Positions 53,171-61,594 of a stretch of 64,000 nucleotides of DNA are shown piece after piece. The position numbers and the translations under genes were made by a program. The notes below the pieces were generated by a model. That model was not told where the DNA came from and made no database searches. It saw only the letters and a list, made by a program, of their open reading frames with translations. The stretch is from positions 1-64,000 of the forward strand of contig JAIQFV010000007.1 in the NCBI GenBank assembly GCA_020073085.1. The letters run 5' to 3'. This stretch comes from Terriglobia bacterium (GTDB taxonomy: Bacteria; Acidobacteriota; Terriglobia; JAIQFV01). Each line of letters opens with the position of its first letter. Positions within the stretch are counted from its first letter, which is position 1.

Positions 53171-55705
53171 ATGACCACCCTAATCAACCGAGATCTTTCC
53201 TTACGGGATGTCAAGCTCGCGCCTCAACTGGAGGCCTTGCGCGAGGCCTATTTCCGCGCTGTGCCCGAGGTCTGCTCCGAGCGGCCGATGTTGATCACAA
53301 AATTCAGCCGGGCCGCAGGCCTTTTTGGCTGTGAGAAGATCACAGTCCTGGAGAAGGGCCGCCTCTACCGAAAGGTATTGGAGAACCGATCCCCCATTGC
53401 GTGTCACACCTGTGCCCATGAGCAGACCGCTGAAGGGATGAAGGAGTTTCGCTTCGAAGACAGCTCTCCTTTCGCAGGTTCCACCACCAGCAAGTTCAAA
53501 GGGGTGCCGATGTACCCGGAGTTCATGGCACTGTCCCTGTGGCCGGAACTTTGGACGTTGTCCCGACGCAAGAGCAATCCTTACTACATCAGCGATGGTG
53601 ACGTACGAACGCTTAACTTCGATGTCTTTCCCTATTGGATGAAAGAGAACATCGTGGAACTGGCGCGCGCCCGCGGAGGCGATGCCGACCGCAACCGGAT
53701 CCAGCTTCTGCAGAAGTTTGTTCTCTTCCTCGCCAGCAAGCCCAATTGCATTTCGCACACGATCCCCGACTTCTCCCGGGCCTTGAATGAAGGCCTGCGG
53801 GCGGTGATCGATGACGCCCAGGGGCGACTGGGCCCCACCGAAGAGGGTTCCCGGAAGGAGTTCTACCAGGCGATCATCGAGGTGATGGAGGGGGTGATCG
53901 CGTATGCCCACCGGTTGGCTGATGCCGCCGCTCAGATGGCGGACCAGGAAACCGATCCCGGCAGGAAGATGAACCTGGCGGAGATCGCGCGGATTTATCG
54001 ACGCGTCCCGGAGTATCCCGCCGAATCGTTTCGCGAAGGATTGACCACGGTCTGGATTTGCTGGACAGCCCTTCACCTGGAAAATCCAAATGTCGGATTG
54101 AGTCTGGGCCGCCTGGATCAGATCCTCTATCCCCTCTATGACCGGGACCTCCAATCCAACCGCCTGACCGTGGAACGGGCGGTCGAACTGCTGGGTTATC
54201 TGTGGTTGAAGATTGGGGACCATGTCCCGATGATCCCGAGCGCCGGGGAGCAATTGTTTGGGGGGACCGGCTCCAACCAGGCGATTACCATCGGCGGCGT
54301 GAATGCGGATGGTCGCGATGCCGTTAACGATCTCACCTACGTGATGCTCCGCGCCATCGAACTGATGATGCTGCGGGATCCCAATCTCAATGCCCGCTAC
54401 CACCCCGAGGTCAATGAGGACGCCTACCTCCGGAGGCTATGCGAAGCAAACCTGAACACCCGGGCCACACCTGCGTTGCACAATGATCGAGCGGTCATTC
54501 TGGCGCTGACTCAAAGTGGACACACCCTGGCGCAGGCCCGTGATTACGGCGTTATCGGGTGTGTCGAACCGGGAAGTAACGGTCGCTTTTATGGTCATTC
54601 CGGCGCCCTGTTGTTGAATCTTCCGTCCGCCCTGGAGCTGGCGCTGTTCAACGGACGGCACCGGCACTTCGGCATGGAAACCGTCGTCAGCCTGGAGACA
54701 GGCGCCCCGGCGACTTTTACATCGTTCGAGCAATTTAAGCAGGCCGTCAGGAAGCAGATTCTCTGGGTTGTTGATCAGGCCGTGGCCCTCAACGAGCTGC
54801 TCGGAAAGATTCATCAACAGTTCTACCCGACACCGATCCTCTCGGCGCTCTTTGAAGGTCCGATGGAAAAAGGCAAGGACTTGATCGAAGGTGGCGCCAC
54901 CCTGAATGCGTCTGGAATCGCAGTGATCGGGCTGGCGGATGTGGCCGACTCTCTGAATGCCATCGAGAGGCTGATTTACCAGGAGGGACGGATCCAGTTC
55001 TCCGAGTTTCTCAATGCCCTTTGCCGCAACTACGAAGGATACGATTGGCTCCTGACACGGTTGAGGGATCCGGACAGGACACCCCGTTTCGGCAACGACG
55101 ATCCCCGGGCAGACCGCAACGCCCTCTGGTTGACCGAAACGCTCCATGAGACTGTAAAGGGCAGGCAGAACTACCGGGGGGGAAGATACCGGGTTGGATA
55201 CTGGACCATGACCAATCATGCCGGCTTTGGCCGTCTCATCGGGGCCACGCCGAACGGACGAAAGGCCGGGGAAAACTTTTCGAGCGGCCTGACTCCCAAT
55301 TCCGGAGTGACCCCCTCTTTAACCGCAGCGCTGCATTCGGTGGCCAAGTTCCCCCCGCATGTCATCACCAACGGAATGGCGGTGAACCTCAAGTTCACAC
55401 CCGACGATGGCGATCCGGAGAAAATGTTGGACACTTTCGTCGCTTACGTTAAAGGATATTTCGATGCGACGGAGGACGAGCCCGCCGGTGGCATGGAGAT
55501 CCAGTTCAATGTTACGTCTCACCAGGACTTCCTGGAGGCAGTGAAAAATCCCGGCCGGTTTGACAAGCTCCTGGTGCGCGTCTCCGGCTACACAGCCTAC
55601 TTCAAGGACCTGAACCCGCAGATGCAGAAAGAGATCATTGATCGGACGGAATATTTGCTCTCGACCGGTCGGGCAGTACCGTACGAACCATTCCAACTGC
55701 CCTGA
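53171..55705 (+). CDS. glycyl radical enzyme, PFL2/CutC-like, substrate unknown
   Basis: From ATG at 53171 (GGGAGG eight bases upstream) 844 residues. Cys464 in YGVIGCVEPGSNG is the thiyl cysteine, with Glu466 as the base typical of dehydratases and C-N or C-S lyases rather than pyruvate formate-lyase (which has Cys-Cys). Gly806 in LLVRVSGYTAYF is the radical glycine near the C-terminus. The N-terminal PFL domain has ACHTCAHEQTAEGMKEF and FAGSTTSKFKGVPMYPEFMALSLWPEL; ATPNGRKAGENFSSGLTPNSGVTPS lies before the glycyl domain. After GCVEP the sequence GSNGRFYGHSGALLLNLPSALEL differs from what I recall of choline, glycerol, isethionate and hydroxyproline enzymes, so the substrate is left open. An oxygen-free lifestyle, at least at times, is implied. 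Confidence 0.93.
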   Translation: MTTLINRDLSLRDVKLAPQLEALREAYFRAVPEVCSERPMLITKFSRAAGLFGCEKITVLEKGRLYRKVLENRSPIACHTCAHEQTAEGMKEFRFEDSSPFAGSTTSKFKGVPMYPEFMALSLWPELWTLSRRKSNPYYISDGDVRTLNFDVFPYWMKENIVELARARGGDADRNRIQLLQKFVLFLASKPNCISHTIPDFSRALNEGLRAVIDDAQGRLGPTEEGSRKEFYQAIIEVMEGVIAYAHRLADAAAQMADQETDPGRKMNLAEIARIYRRVPEYPAESFREGLTTVWICWTALHLENPNVGLSLGRLDQILYPLYDRDLQSNRLTVERAVELLGYLWLKIGDHVPMIPSAGEQLFGGTGSNQAITIGGVNADGRDAVNDLTYVMLRAIELMMLRDPNLNARYHPEVNEDAYLRRLCEANLNTRATPALHNDRAVILALTQSGHTLAQARDYGVIGCVEPGSNGRFYGHSGALLLNLPSALELALFNGRHRHFGMETVVSLETGAPATFTSFEQFKQAVRKQILWVVDQAVALNELLGKIHQQFYPTPILSALFEGPMEKGKDLIEGGATLNASGIAVIGLADVADSLNAIERLIYQEGRIQFSEFLNALCRNYEGYDWLLTRLRDPDRTPRFGNDDPRADRNALWLTETLHETVKGRQNYRGGRYRVGYWTMTNHAGFGRLIGATPNGRKAGENFSSGLTPNSGVTPSLTAALHSVAKFPPHVITNGMAVNLKFTPDDGDPEKMLDTFVAYVKGYFDATEDEPAGGMEIQFNVTSHQDFLEAVKNPGRFDKLLVRVSGYTAYFKDLNPQMQKEIIDRTEYLLSTGRAVPYEPFQLP

Positions 55706-55715
55706 GGAGGCGATC

Positions 55716-56204
55716 ATGGCTTCGACGATCAGGAAACTTGCTCTCCGTTTGGTTTCCGCCATGTCTTCTGAAGGGACCCAGAGTTCGCTGGTGCGGCGAT
55801 TCTCGAGGCCCCTCGCGGACCAGCTGTGCGGGAAGGTCACTGATGACTTCATGGAGCTGCTCCTTCGAGGCATGGAATTGTCATTCTGCCTCTCGAAGGG
55901 CTACCGGGAGAACATCCGGGGCTTCGAGGGGACCTATGTTTTCAGGACTGACGACGGAAAGGTGGGTTGTACAGCGGTGTTTCACGACGGTGAGATGGCG
56001 GTCGACTCCGGCGTCCGTACTCCCTATGAGGTTCGGGTCTCCTTCAAGGACCCCAAGGCACTCTGGAGATTCCTCCTGGCGGAAAACCAGGATATCCTTG
56101 ATTCCATTTTGGCAAATGAGGTCGAGGTGGATGGGAACCTGAATTACATTTACCGGTTTGGGTTCCTGGCGAGGGACCTTCAGCATCGCCTGGGAGTGGC
56201 ATGA
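55716..56204 (+). CDS. SCP2-like protein between glycyl radical enzyme and activase
   Basis: 162 residues from ATG at 55716 (GGAGG upstream, 10 bases after the enzyme's stop). FMELLLRGMELSFCLSKGYRENIRGFEGTYVFRTDDGKVGCTAVFHDGEMAVDSG is followed by YEVRVSFKDPKALWRFLLAENQDILDSILANEVEVDGNLNYIYRFGFLARDLQHRLGV, which has the SCP-2 sterol-carrier pattern ('V.f.d..al...l.......d.il...v.v.Gn..yi.rf..l...l'). Such domains bind lipids or hydrophobic molecules. Its stop abuts the activase start (TGA then ATG), so it is made together with the enzyme and its activase. Its role could be to hold a hydrophobic substrate or to shield the enzyme; both are inference. Confidence 0.75.
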   Translation: MASTIRKLALRLVSAMSSEGTQSSLVRRFSRPLADQLCGKVTDDFMELLLRGMELSFCLSKGYRENIRGFEGTYVFRTDDGKVGCTAVFHDGEMAVDSGVRTPYEVRVSFKDPKALWRFLLAENQDILDSILANEVEVDGNLNYIYRFGFLARDLQHRLGVA

Positions 56205-57188
56205 ATGGAAACCCGCCGTCCACTTATCATCGACATTAAACGCGACAGCCGGGAAGACGGCCCGGGCATTCGCAGCGTGGTGTTTTTTAAAGGGTGTCCC
56301 CTGCGTTGCGTCTTCTGCCACAACCCCGAGGCGCAACAGTCGGGACTCGAGATCGCATTTGCTGAGGAGCATTGCGTCAGGTGTGGGGCGTGCCAGGAAG
56401 CTTGCCCGCGCCTGGCCATCGATCTTGACCGCGCCTCGCGCATCGACCGGGAGAGTTGTGACCATTGCGGACGATGCGTCGAGGCCTGCCCCGAGGGCGC
56501 CTTGCGGATGATCGGCACGTACTGGCCGGTGGAAAACCTGGTGCCTCTGCTGCTGCGAGACGTCTCCTTTTATCGGCATTCCGGCGGCGGTGTCACGCTT
56601 TCGGGAGGCGAATGCACGATGTTTCCCGATTACGTGCGTTCCCTCTTGCAGAGACTCAAGGCTTGCGGCATTCACACCGCCCTGGAGACGTCAGGCTATT
56701 TTGACTACGAGGTGTTTGCCCGCAAGATCCTTCCCTACCTGGACCTGGTCCTCTTTGATATCAAGATCATTGACCGCGAAGAGAGCCTCAGGTATTTGGG
56801 ACGATCGAACGAAAGCATTCTCAACAACCTTCGCCGGCTCTTGGCGCAGGACACCGTAGAGGTCCGACCCCGGGTCCCGGTGATTCCGGAAATCACCGAT
56901 TCGCGCGACAATTTCAGCGCGGTGGTCAATTACCTTTGCGAAGCCGCGGCCAGGGAGATTTCTCTGGTTCCCTATAATCCTCTCGGCGCAGCCATGTACA
57001 CTCGTCTCGGCAGGGCGATTCCCGATGTGCCATCCGGCTTCATGAAACCTGAGCGCGAGGAACAGACCTTCAAAATGTTCCGCGAGATCATTGAGAGAAA
57101 AAGGGGGCAACGCCGGCAAACCGAAAACGCCGAATTACCAGGCATCCCGGTGCCTCCTGCGGTTAAAACAGAGGAAAAGCATCCATGA
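56205..57188 (+). CDS. glycyl radical enzyme activating protein (radical SAM)
   Basis: 327 residues. Radical-SAM cluster motif Cys31-x3-Cys35-x2-Cys38 (FFKGCPLRCVFCHN) and, inserted after it, two ferredoxin-type clusters (Cys57, 60, 63, 67 and Cys85, 88, 91, 95), the plan of activases for the GRE group outside PFL1. GGGVTLSGGE and LETSGYFDYEVFARKILPYLDLVLFDIKIID are the usual SAM-binding segments. It generates the glycyl radical on the enzyme two genes upstream. Gene order enzyme - SCP2-like - activase with near-zero spacing shows one transcript. Confidence 0.95.
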   Translation: METRRPLIIDIKRDSREDGPGIRSVVFFKGCPLRCVFCHNPEAQQSGLEIAFAEEHCVRCGACQEACPRLAIDLDRASRIDRESCDHCGRCVEACPEGALRMIGTYWPVENLVPLLLRDVSFYRHSGGGVTLSGGECTMFPDYVRSLLQRLKACGIHTALETSGYFDYEVFARKILPYLDLVLFDIKIIDREESLRYLGRSNESILNNLRRLLAQDTVEVRPRVPVIPEITDSRDNFSAVVNYLCEAAAREISLVPYNPLGAAMYTRLGRAIPDVPSGFMKPEREEQTFKMFREIIERKRGQRRQTENAELPGIPVPPAVKTEEKHP

Positions 57189-57273
57189 GTAGTTCGGGTG
57201 GCAGGGATCCTACACTCATATTCCTCTAATACGAAAATCATTGAAATTGTTACAAAATCGCACATCATTCATT

Positions 57274-57301
57274 GTAGGGGCGCATCGCTATGCGCCCCTA
57301 C
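57274..57301. repeat. perfect 12-bp hairpin GTAGGGGCGCAT
   Basis: GTAGGGGCGCAT (57274-57285) and ATGCGCCCCTAC (57290-57301) pair perfectly round four bases. It lies after the activase gene, between convergent genes, and could be a repeat-type palindrome or a terminator; there is no T-run. Confidence 0.7.
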
Positions 57302-57472
57302 CGCGAAGATTCCACAATTACCCCATGTGACTCCAAATCCAACGCTTGTATTAGTCCCAATAGTGCCGTCCCGCACCGACCACGTTCCCGAGCACTCTTC
57401 ACGCAATTAGCTGCCAGTCATCCGAGCAGTCGGACCTGAATGCTACGGGTGTGACAACTGGCTGTGCCCCCA

Positions 57473-59434
57473 TCAGGGCAACCTGAAGTTCACATCCACC
57501 GTGGTCACGACCTCAACTGGCGCGCCGTTGAGCAGGGTGGGTCTGTATTCCCATTGCTTGACCGCGTCCGTCGCCGACTGCACGAGCAGCGGGTGACCAC
57601 TCACCACCTGGATATTGACAACTTTCCCATTGCGATCAATGAGGACACCAAGGACCACCGTACCTTGAATGCGTGCTTGCTTGGCGAGCGGCGGGTACTC
57701 GGGTGGAACCTCGCGAACAAGGTTGCGTGACTGTACTGTGCCACCGACGCGGATGCGCTGGACTCCAGGCGCCGCTGGCGGAAAACCTTCCTCAGGTCGA
57801 ACCGTTGTCATGGGCGGGATCTCGCCGGGTGAGAGGTCCCCCCTCCCCGGTCCGGGCAGGTAAATTCGAACCACCATGACGTTCTCCCCACCGGGGGGGG
57901 ACAGGGCGATGCGTAAATGCTCGTCGAATTCCCGCACGACCTGCAGCAGGCGGTCCATCTCTCCAGATGTTGCCAAGCTGCCTGCATGAATGGGCAGTTT
58001 GCTGAGCAGCGCGTCGCGTGCTGAATCAGTCAATCCTTCAACAACGATGTGACTGACGGTGCGAGGGGTCCCGATAGCACTGTCTGGAGCAGCGGAAGGG
58101 TGTGGCGGTAGCTCACCCTTCGATGGTGCAGGAGGGGGAGGGGGTGGCGCCGGGACGGCTTCAGACTTGCCAGGTCCGGGAACACTCGGAGGTGGAGGCT
58201 GACTTAACTGAAACTGGATCGAGACTTCGACCTTCTTTCCCTCCATACCCCGGGCATAGTGCCATTGCAGGACGGACTGCAGCGCGGTGCGGCGCAGTTC
58301 CGCAGGTCCACCGACGACGGTGGCGTCATTCACAGTGCCGTCGTTGCCGACGAGGACGTTAAGAACCACCGTGCCCTCGATTCCCTTCTCTCGCGCTGCC
58401 TGGGAGTATTTAATACGAGCGCGATGGATGAGGTTGGCCTCGCCACTCATCACCTTGACTCCTTCCGCGTCCGTCACCAGCTGGGGGGTGGCTTTCAGCG
58501 GCAGCGACCCGACGGCGAACCATCCGGCGATTGCGAGCGCGGCTACGCCCGCGCCGAGCGATAACCACCACCTTCGTTTGGACATTTTAACCTCCTTGAC
58601 GATACTGGCCACTCGCGCGGCGAGGTGATGCTTTTCAAGAAACAACGGCGCGGGCGCCATGTTGAGCCGTTCTCGGATACCGGAAACTGCCAACAGAGCA
58701 TCAACGTACCCATCGCGCGCCTGAGTGCACTGAATGACATGACGATCCACCGTCTGCTCGCGGGCAAGCTGGATTTGGGCGAGCAGCCACCACAGGGCGG
58801 GATGGAACCAAAACACGGTGCCGACACATTCCTCAAACACGGTAAACGGCCAATCCCGACGCCCGACGTGGACCAATTCGTGCCAAACGACCAGGGCCTG
58901 TATCTTCGGTTCCAGTTCCAGAAACGTGGGAGGAAGAAGCACCACCGCTCTGTTGACCCCAAAGGTGACTGGTCCGGCCAGATCTTCGCAAACCCTCAGA
59001 TGGGTCCAGTTGCGCAAACGGAATTGAACGGCCCGAACGGAATCGGAAACCGGATCAAGCGCAACCGAGACACCTCTTAGCCGGCGTAGACGATAGAGAC
59101 CCAGAATCAACCACCCCGCGCGGATCCCCATGCCGGCGATTAAGGACGCCAAGATAAACTCGCGCGTCGGGAACGACCGACGGGCCGGACTCACCGGAAC
59201 GGACACACTCTTTGTTACTCCCGATACGATTTCACCCGAAACGGCTACCACGGCACGCCGCCACGGTTGGATCAGCGGGAGGAGCAGGCACGCCGCCAGT
59301 GCGATTTGCCAGTAGACGAGGCGGGCCCGGGGGTCGTGCATTCTCAACACAAAGGGCGCCAGAGCAACGACCGCCACCAGCAAGGCAATTTGCCCGTTGT
59401 AAGACCAAAAATTGCTCCAGGCCAGTTCGGTCAT
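57473..59434 (-). CDS. BlaR1-like M56 peptidase with two TonB C-terminal-type domains
   Basis: 653 residues. Membrane helices (ALLVAVVALAPFVL, WQIALAACLLLPLIQ, FILASLIAGMGIRAGWLILGLY) surround an M56 metallopeptidase domain with HELVH (His185, Glu186, His189, in LVVWHELVHVGRRDW). A further helix near 300 precedes two TonB-C-like domains: RARIKYSQAAREKGIEGTVVLNVLVGNDGTVNDATVVGG and PPEYPPLAKQARIQGTVVLGVLIDRNGKVVNIQVVSGHPLLVQSA. A proline-rich spacer with PPPPPPAPSKGELPPH lies between them. No penicillin-binding sensor is present. Its ATG overlaps the blaI-like stop by three bases. The sensor likely cleaves the repressor or another protein when triggered, with the TonB-type domains reading an envelope state. 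Confidence 0.9.
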   Translation of the reverse strand: MTELAWSNFWSYNGQIALLVAVVALAPFVLRMHDPRARLVYWQIALAACLLLPLIQPWRRAVVAVSGEIVSGVTKSVSVPVSPARRSFPTREFILASLIAGMGIRAGWLILGLYRLRRLRGVSVALDPVSDSVRAVQFRLRNWTHLRVCEDLAGPVTFGVNRAVVLLPPTFLELEPKIQALVVWHELVHVGRRDWPFTVFEECVGTVFWFHPALWWLLAQIQLAREQTVDRHVIQCTQARDGYVDALLAVSGIRERLNMAPAPLFLEKHHLAARVASIVKEVKMSKRRWWLSLGAGVAALAIAGWFAVGSLPLKATPQLVTDAEGVKVMSGEANLIHRARIKYSQAAREKGIEGTVVLNVLVGNDGTVNDATVVGGPAELRRTALQSVLQWHYARGMEGKKVEVSIQFQLSQPPPPSVPGPGKSEAVPAPPPPPPAPSKGELPPHPSAAPDSAIGTPRTVSHIVVEGLTDSARDALLSKLPIHAGSLATSGEMDRLLQVVREFDEHLRIALSPPGGENVMVVRIYLPGPGRGDLSPGEIPPMTTVRPEEGFPPAAPGVQRIRVGGTVQSRNLVREVPPEYPPLAKQARIQGTVVLGVLIDRNGKVVNIQVVSGHPLLVQSATDAVKQWEYRPTLLNGAPVEVVTTVDVNFRLP

Positions 59435-59805
59435 GACTTCTTCCCGATCAGCCGCGAGATCTCCTCAAGATCCCGGGAGGTTAGTTTCCGGTCTCTCACT
59501 AAATGCAGGAGCAAGGGTGCTGCAGACCCATTAAAGACCCGCTGGAGGAACTCCCGGACCATCGCCTGCACCACCTGTCGCTGCGGCTGGGTCGGACGGT
59601 AGAGGTACGCCCGATCGACCAGGGTTCTCTTCAGGCGCTTCTTCTGTTCCAGGATCTTCATCATCGTCATCACCGTGGTATAGGCCACCTTGCGGCGTTC
59701 CCGGAGGGTTTCATACACGTCACGGACGGTCGCCTGTCTGCGTCCCCACACGATCTGCATGATCTCCAGCTCCAGGTCGGTCAACGTCGATGTCTTGGGT
59801 TTCAT
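59431..59805 (-). CDS. BlaI/MecI/CopY-family repressor
   Basis: 124 residues with the winged helix LTDLELEIMQIVWGRRQATVRDVYETLRERRKVAYTTVMTMMKILEQKKRLKRTLVDRAYLYRPTQPQRQ (helix 3 contains YTTVMTMMKIL) and a dimerisation tail. The operator overlaps its own start codon (see 59805-59824). It is coupled to the M56 sensor by a four-base overlap (ATGA). It should repress this operon until the sensor acts. Confidence 0.93.
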   Translation of the reverse strand: MKPKTSTLTDLELEIMQIVWGRRQATVRDVYETLRERRKVAYTTVMTMMKILEQKKRLKRTLVDRAYLYRPTQPQRQVVQAMVREFLQRVFNGSAAPLLLHLVRDRKLTSRDLEEISRLIGKKS

Positions 59806-59841
59806 ACTAATACTTTAGTACTAAGTAATTGGTAATGTCAA
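59805..59841 (-). promoter_or_regulatory. promoter and operators of the BlaI-type operon
   Basis: On the minus strand TTGACA (59836-59841) is followed 18 bases later by TAAAGT. Two overlapping palindromes lie between it and the ATG: TTAGTACTAA (59815-59824, perfect) and TACTAA-TACT-TTAGTA (59805-59820, perfect arms). The second covers the first base of the start codon. The transcript would be nearly leaderless. Confidence 0.65.
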
Positions 59842-59983
59842 GAACACAATGATTTCCCCGTTGGGTCTGTTCAATTGTATAAAAGTTCAGACCTGACCCG
59901 AGGAATCGTTGCGGATGAGGGATGTCTTTCTGTTGGAAAGGTCTGACCCGAAAAGCCTTCCGAGGGCTTCCTGCCCCGGGGTG

Positions 59984-60014
59984 CCGCAGGCATGTGTTCT
60001 GTACATGCCTGCGG
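59984..60014. repeat. palindromic repeat, GCAGGCAT family
   Basis: CCGCAGGCATGT (59984-59995) and ACATGCCTGCGG (60003-60014): perfect 12-base arms, seven-base loop, preceded by GGGGTG as in the copy at 3375. Confidence 0.8.
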
Positions 60015-60108
60015 CTGCCAGAGTCCTGGAGGCCGCGGTTGGTCGTGGCCCTTGGGGGATTTGCCGGTGGCCTCACCGGGGGGAGTAGAGGCGTCATGGA
60101 TCACTCTT

Positions 60109-60137
60109 CGCAGACATGCACAAAACGCATGTCTGCG
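60109..60137. repeat. palindromic repeat, GCAGGCAT family, inverted copy
   Basis: CGCAGACATGC (60109-60119) and GCATGTCTGCG (60127-60137) are perfect arms, followed by GCACCC, the inverse of the GGGTGC that precedes other copies. With 59984-60014 it forms a head-to-head pair about 95 bases apart. Confidence 0.75.
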
Positions 60138-60195
60138 GCACCCGCTATTTTCCTTGAGTGCAAACTGGAATAGTAGCGAAAGAACACCATAATTG

Positions 60196-60217
60196 GGGTC
60201 TTTCCAATCTCCATTTC
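60196..60217 (-). repeat. dispersed repeat, inverted copy of 3742-3763
   Basis: Read on the minus strand these 22 bases are identical to 3742-3763. The flanks share a TATATC-like word and GTCGCTG-like bases, so the repeated unit is longer but diverged. Confidence 0.6.
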
Positions 60218-60402
60218 AGCCAGCGACATGATATACTGGGTGCCGATTCCCCCCCTGTAATCCCCTTCAACGTTCCCCCGTCCAGGAGAGTCCATGGCCA
60301 GACCGCTGCGAATCGCATGGGAAGGAGCATGAAGACGTGACCCCAATCATTGGATTTTGATTATAATGGGCCGATTCAAACCTGACCTCAAATCCGGAGA
60401 GA

Positions 60403-61470
60403 ATGATGAAATCATTCCCAACTGTCCTTTTCCTTGGAAGCGTTCTGCTCGCGACTCTTGTGGCCTCTCGACCGACGGCGATCCCCTCTGATCAGGACCC
60501 CCTCCGATTGCCGGAGGAAAAACACCTGCACAACCTTCGCCAGTTGACATTCGGGGGGCAAAACGCCGAGGCCTACTTTTCGGCGGATGACAAAAAACTG
60601 ATCTTCCAGTCCACGCGTGACGAATATCCGTGCGACCAGATTTTCACCATGAATATCGATGGGTCAGAGGCGAAGAGGGTCTCCACCGGCCACGGGCGCA
60701 CCACCTGCGCCTACTTCGCTCCGGATGGAAAGCGAATCACCTTCTCATCGACTCATCTTGCCAGCCCGGAATGCCCGCCTCGGCCCGACTACTCGCGCGG
60801 ATACGTGTGGCCGGTTTATCCGGCTTATGACATTTTCAGCGCTCGGCCCGATGGGTCTGACCTGAAGCAGATGACCCATACCGCCGGCTATGATGCCGAG
60901 GGTGTCATCTCCCCGAACGGAAAGCGAATGGTCTTCACTTCCATTCGGAATGGAGACCTGGACATCTATACCATGGACCTCGACGGAAGGAACGTGAAAC
61001 AACTCACCCATGAATTGGGATATGACGGCGGGCCGTTTTTCTCTTACGATGGCCGGTGGATCGTCTATCGCGCCTACCACCCGGAGTCCGGGAAGGATAT
61101 TGCCGAGTATCGCGAGCTGTTGAAACAAAGCCTGATCCGCCCCACCACCCTCGAGATTTGGATGATGAAGGCGGACGGGACAGCAAAACGGCAAATCACT
61201 CACAACGGCAAGGCCAATTTCGCCCCGTGTTTCTTCCCCGACGGAAAGCGGATCATTTTTTCATCAAATATGCAGGACCCTAAAGGAAGGATCTTTAACC
61301 TGTACTCCATCAAAGTGGACGGTTCCGGGCTCGAACGCGTCACATACAGTGACGCCTTTGACAGTTTTCCAATGTTCAGTCATGACGGGAAGAAACTGGT
61401 CTTTGCCTCGAATCGGAATGGCAAGGTCCCACATGAGACGAATGTGTTCATTGCGGACTGGGTTGAGTGA
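60403..61470 (+). CDS. exported PD40/TolB-like beta-propeller protein
   Basis: 355 residues with a signal peptide (TVLFLGSVLLATLVASR) and a six-bladed PD40 propeller: repeats such as NAEAYFSADDKKLIFQSTRDEYPCDQIFTMNIDGSEAKRVS, CAYFAPDGKRITFSS, GVISPNGKRMVFTSIRNGDLDIYTMDLDGRNVKQLT and MFSHDGKKLVFASNRNG ('sPDG..i.F.S.r.g..diy.m..dG...~lT'). Such propellers bind peptides or proteins in the periplasm; no peptidase domain is attached. GGAGA precedes the ATG. Confidence 0.9.
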   Translation: MMKSFPTVLFLGSVLLATLVASRPTAIPSDQDPLRLPEEKHLHNLRQLTFGGQNAEAYFSADDKKLIFQSTRDEYPCDQIFTMNIDGSEAKRVSTGHGRTTCAYFAPDGKRITFSSTHLASPECPPRPDYSRGYVWPVYPAYDIFSARPDGSDLKQMTHTAGYDAEGVISPNGKRMVFTSIRNGDLDIYTMDLDGRNVKQLTHELGYDGGPFFSYDGRWIVYRAYHPESGKDIAEYRELLKQSLIRPTTLEIWMMKADGTAKRQITHNGKANFAPCFFPDGKRIIFSSNMQDPKGRIFNLYSIKVDGSGLERVTYSDAFDSFPMFSHDGKKLVFASNRNGKVPHETNVFIADWVE

Positions 61471-61594
61471 GGGGAAGTTGTCGGTTCTCGGTTGTCGGTT
61501 CTCAGTTGTCAGTTCTCAGCGGTCAGTTGCAAGTTCCTCGCTTTCACTCCGCAATCCGAAATCCACATTCCGCAATTCAGAAGACCCGCAGGGC
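61471..61594. repeat. short degenerate direct repeat (GTTGTCGGTTCTC)
   Basis: From 61480 to 61545 variants of GGTTGTCGGTTCTCAGTTGTC follow in tandem with a 6-8-base rhythm, then an A/T-C-rich stretch with CCGCAATCCGAAATCC and CCGCAATTC. It lies between convergent genes and resembles the run at 24950-25040. Confidence 0.55.

Larger units (their letters stand above)
59842..60402. other. intergenic stretch with repeats
   Basis: Carries two copies of the GCAGGCAT palindrome, GGTCTGACCC-type words near 59890 and 59940, and the exact 22-base repeat at 60196-60217. Open frames here arise from these repeats and have no starts of note. Confidence 0.5.

Noticed and set aside
53201-54403. 400-codon minus-strand frame
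   Set aside because: Antisense to the glycyl radical enzyme.
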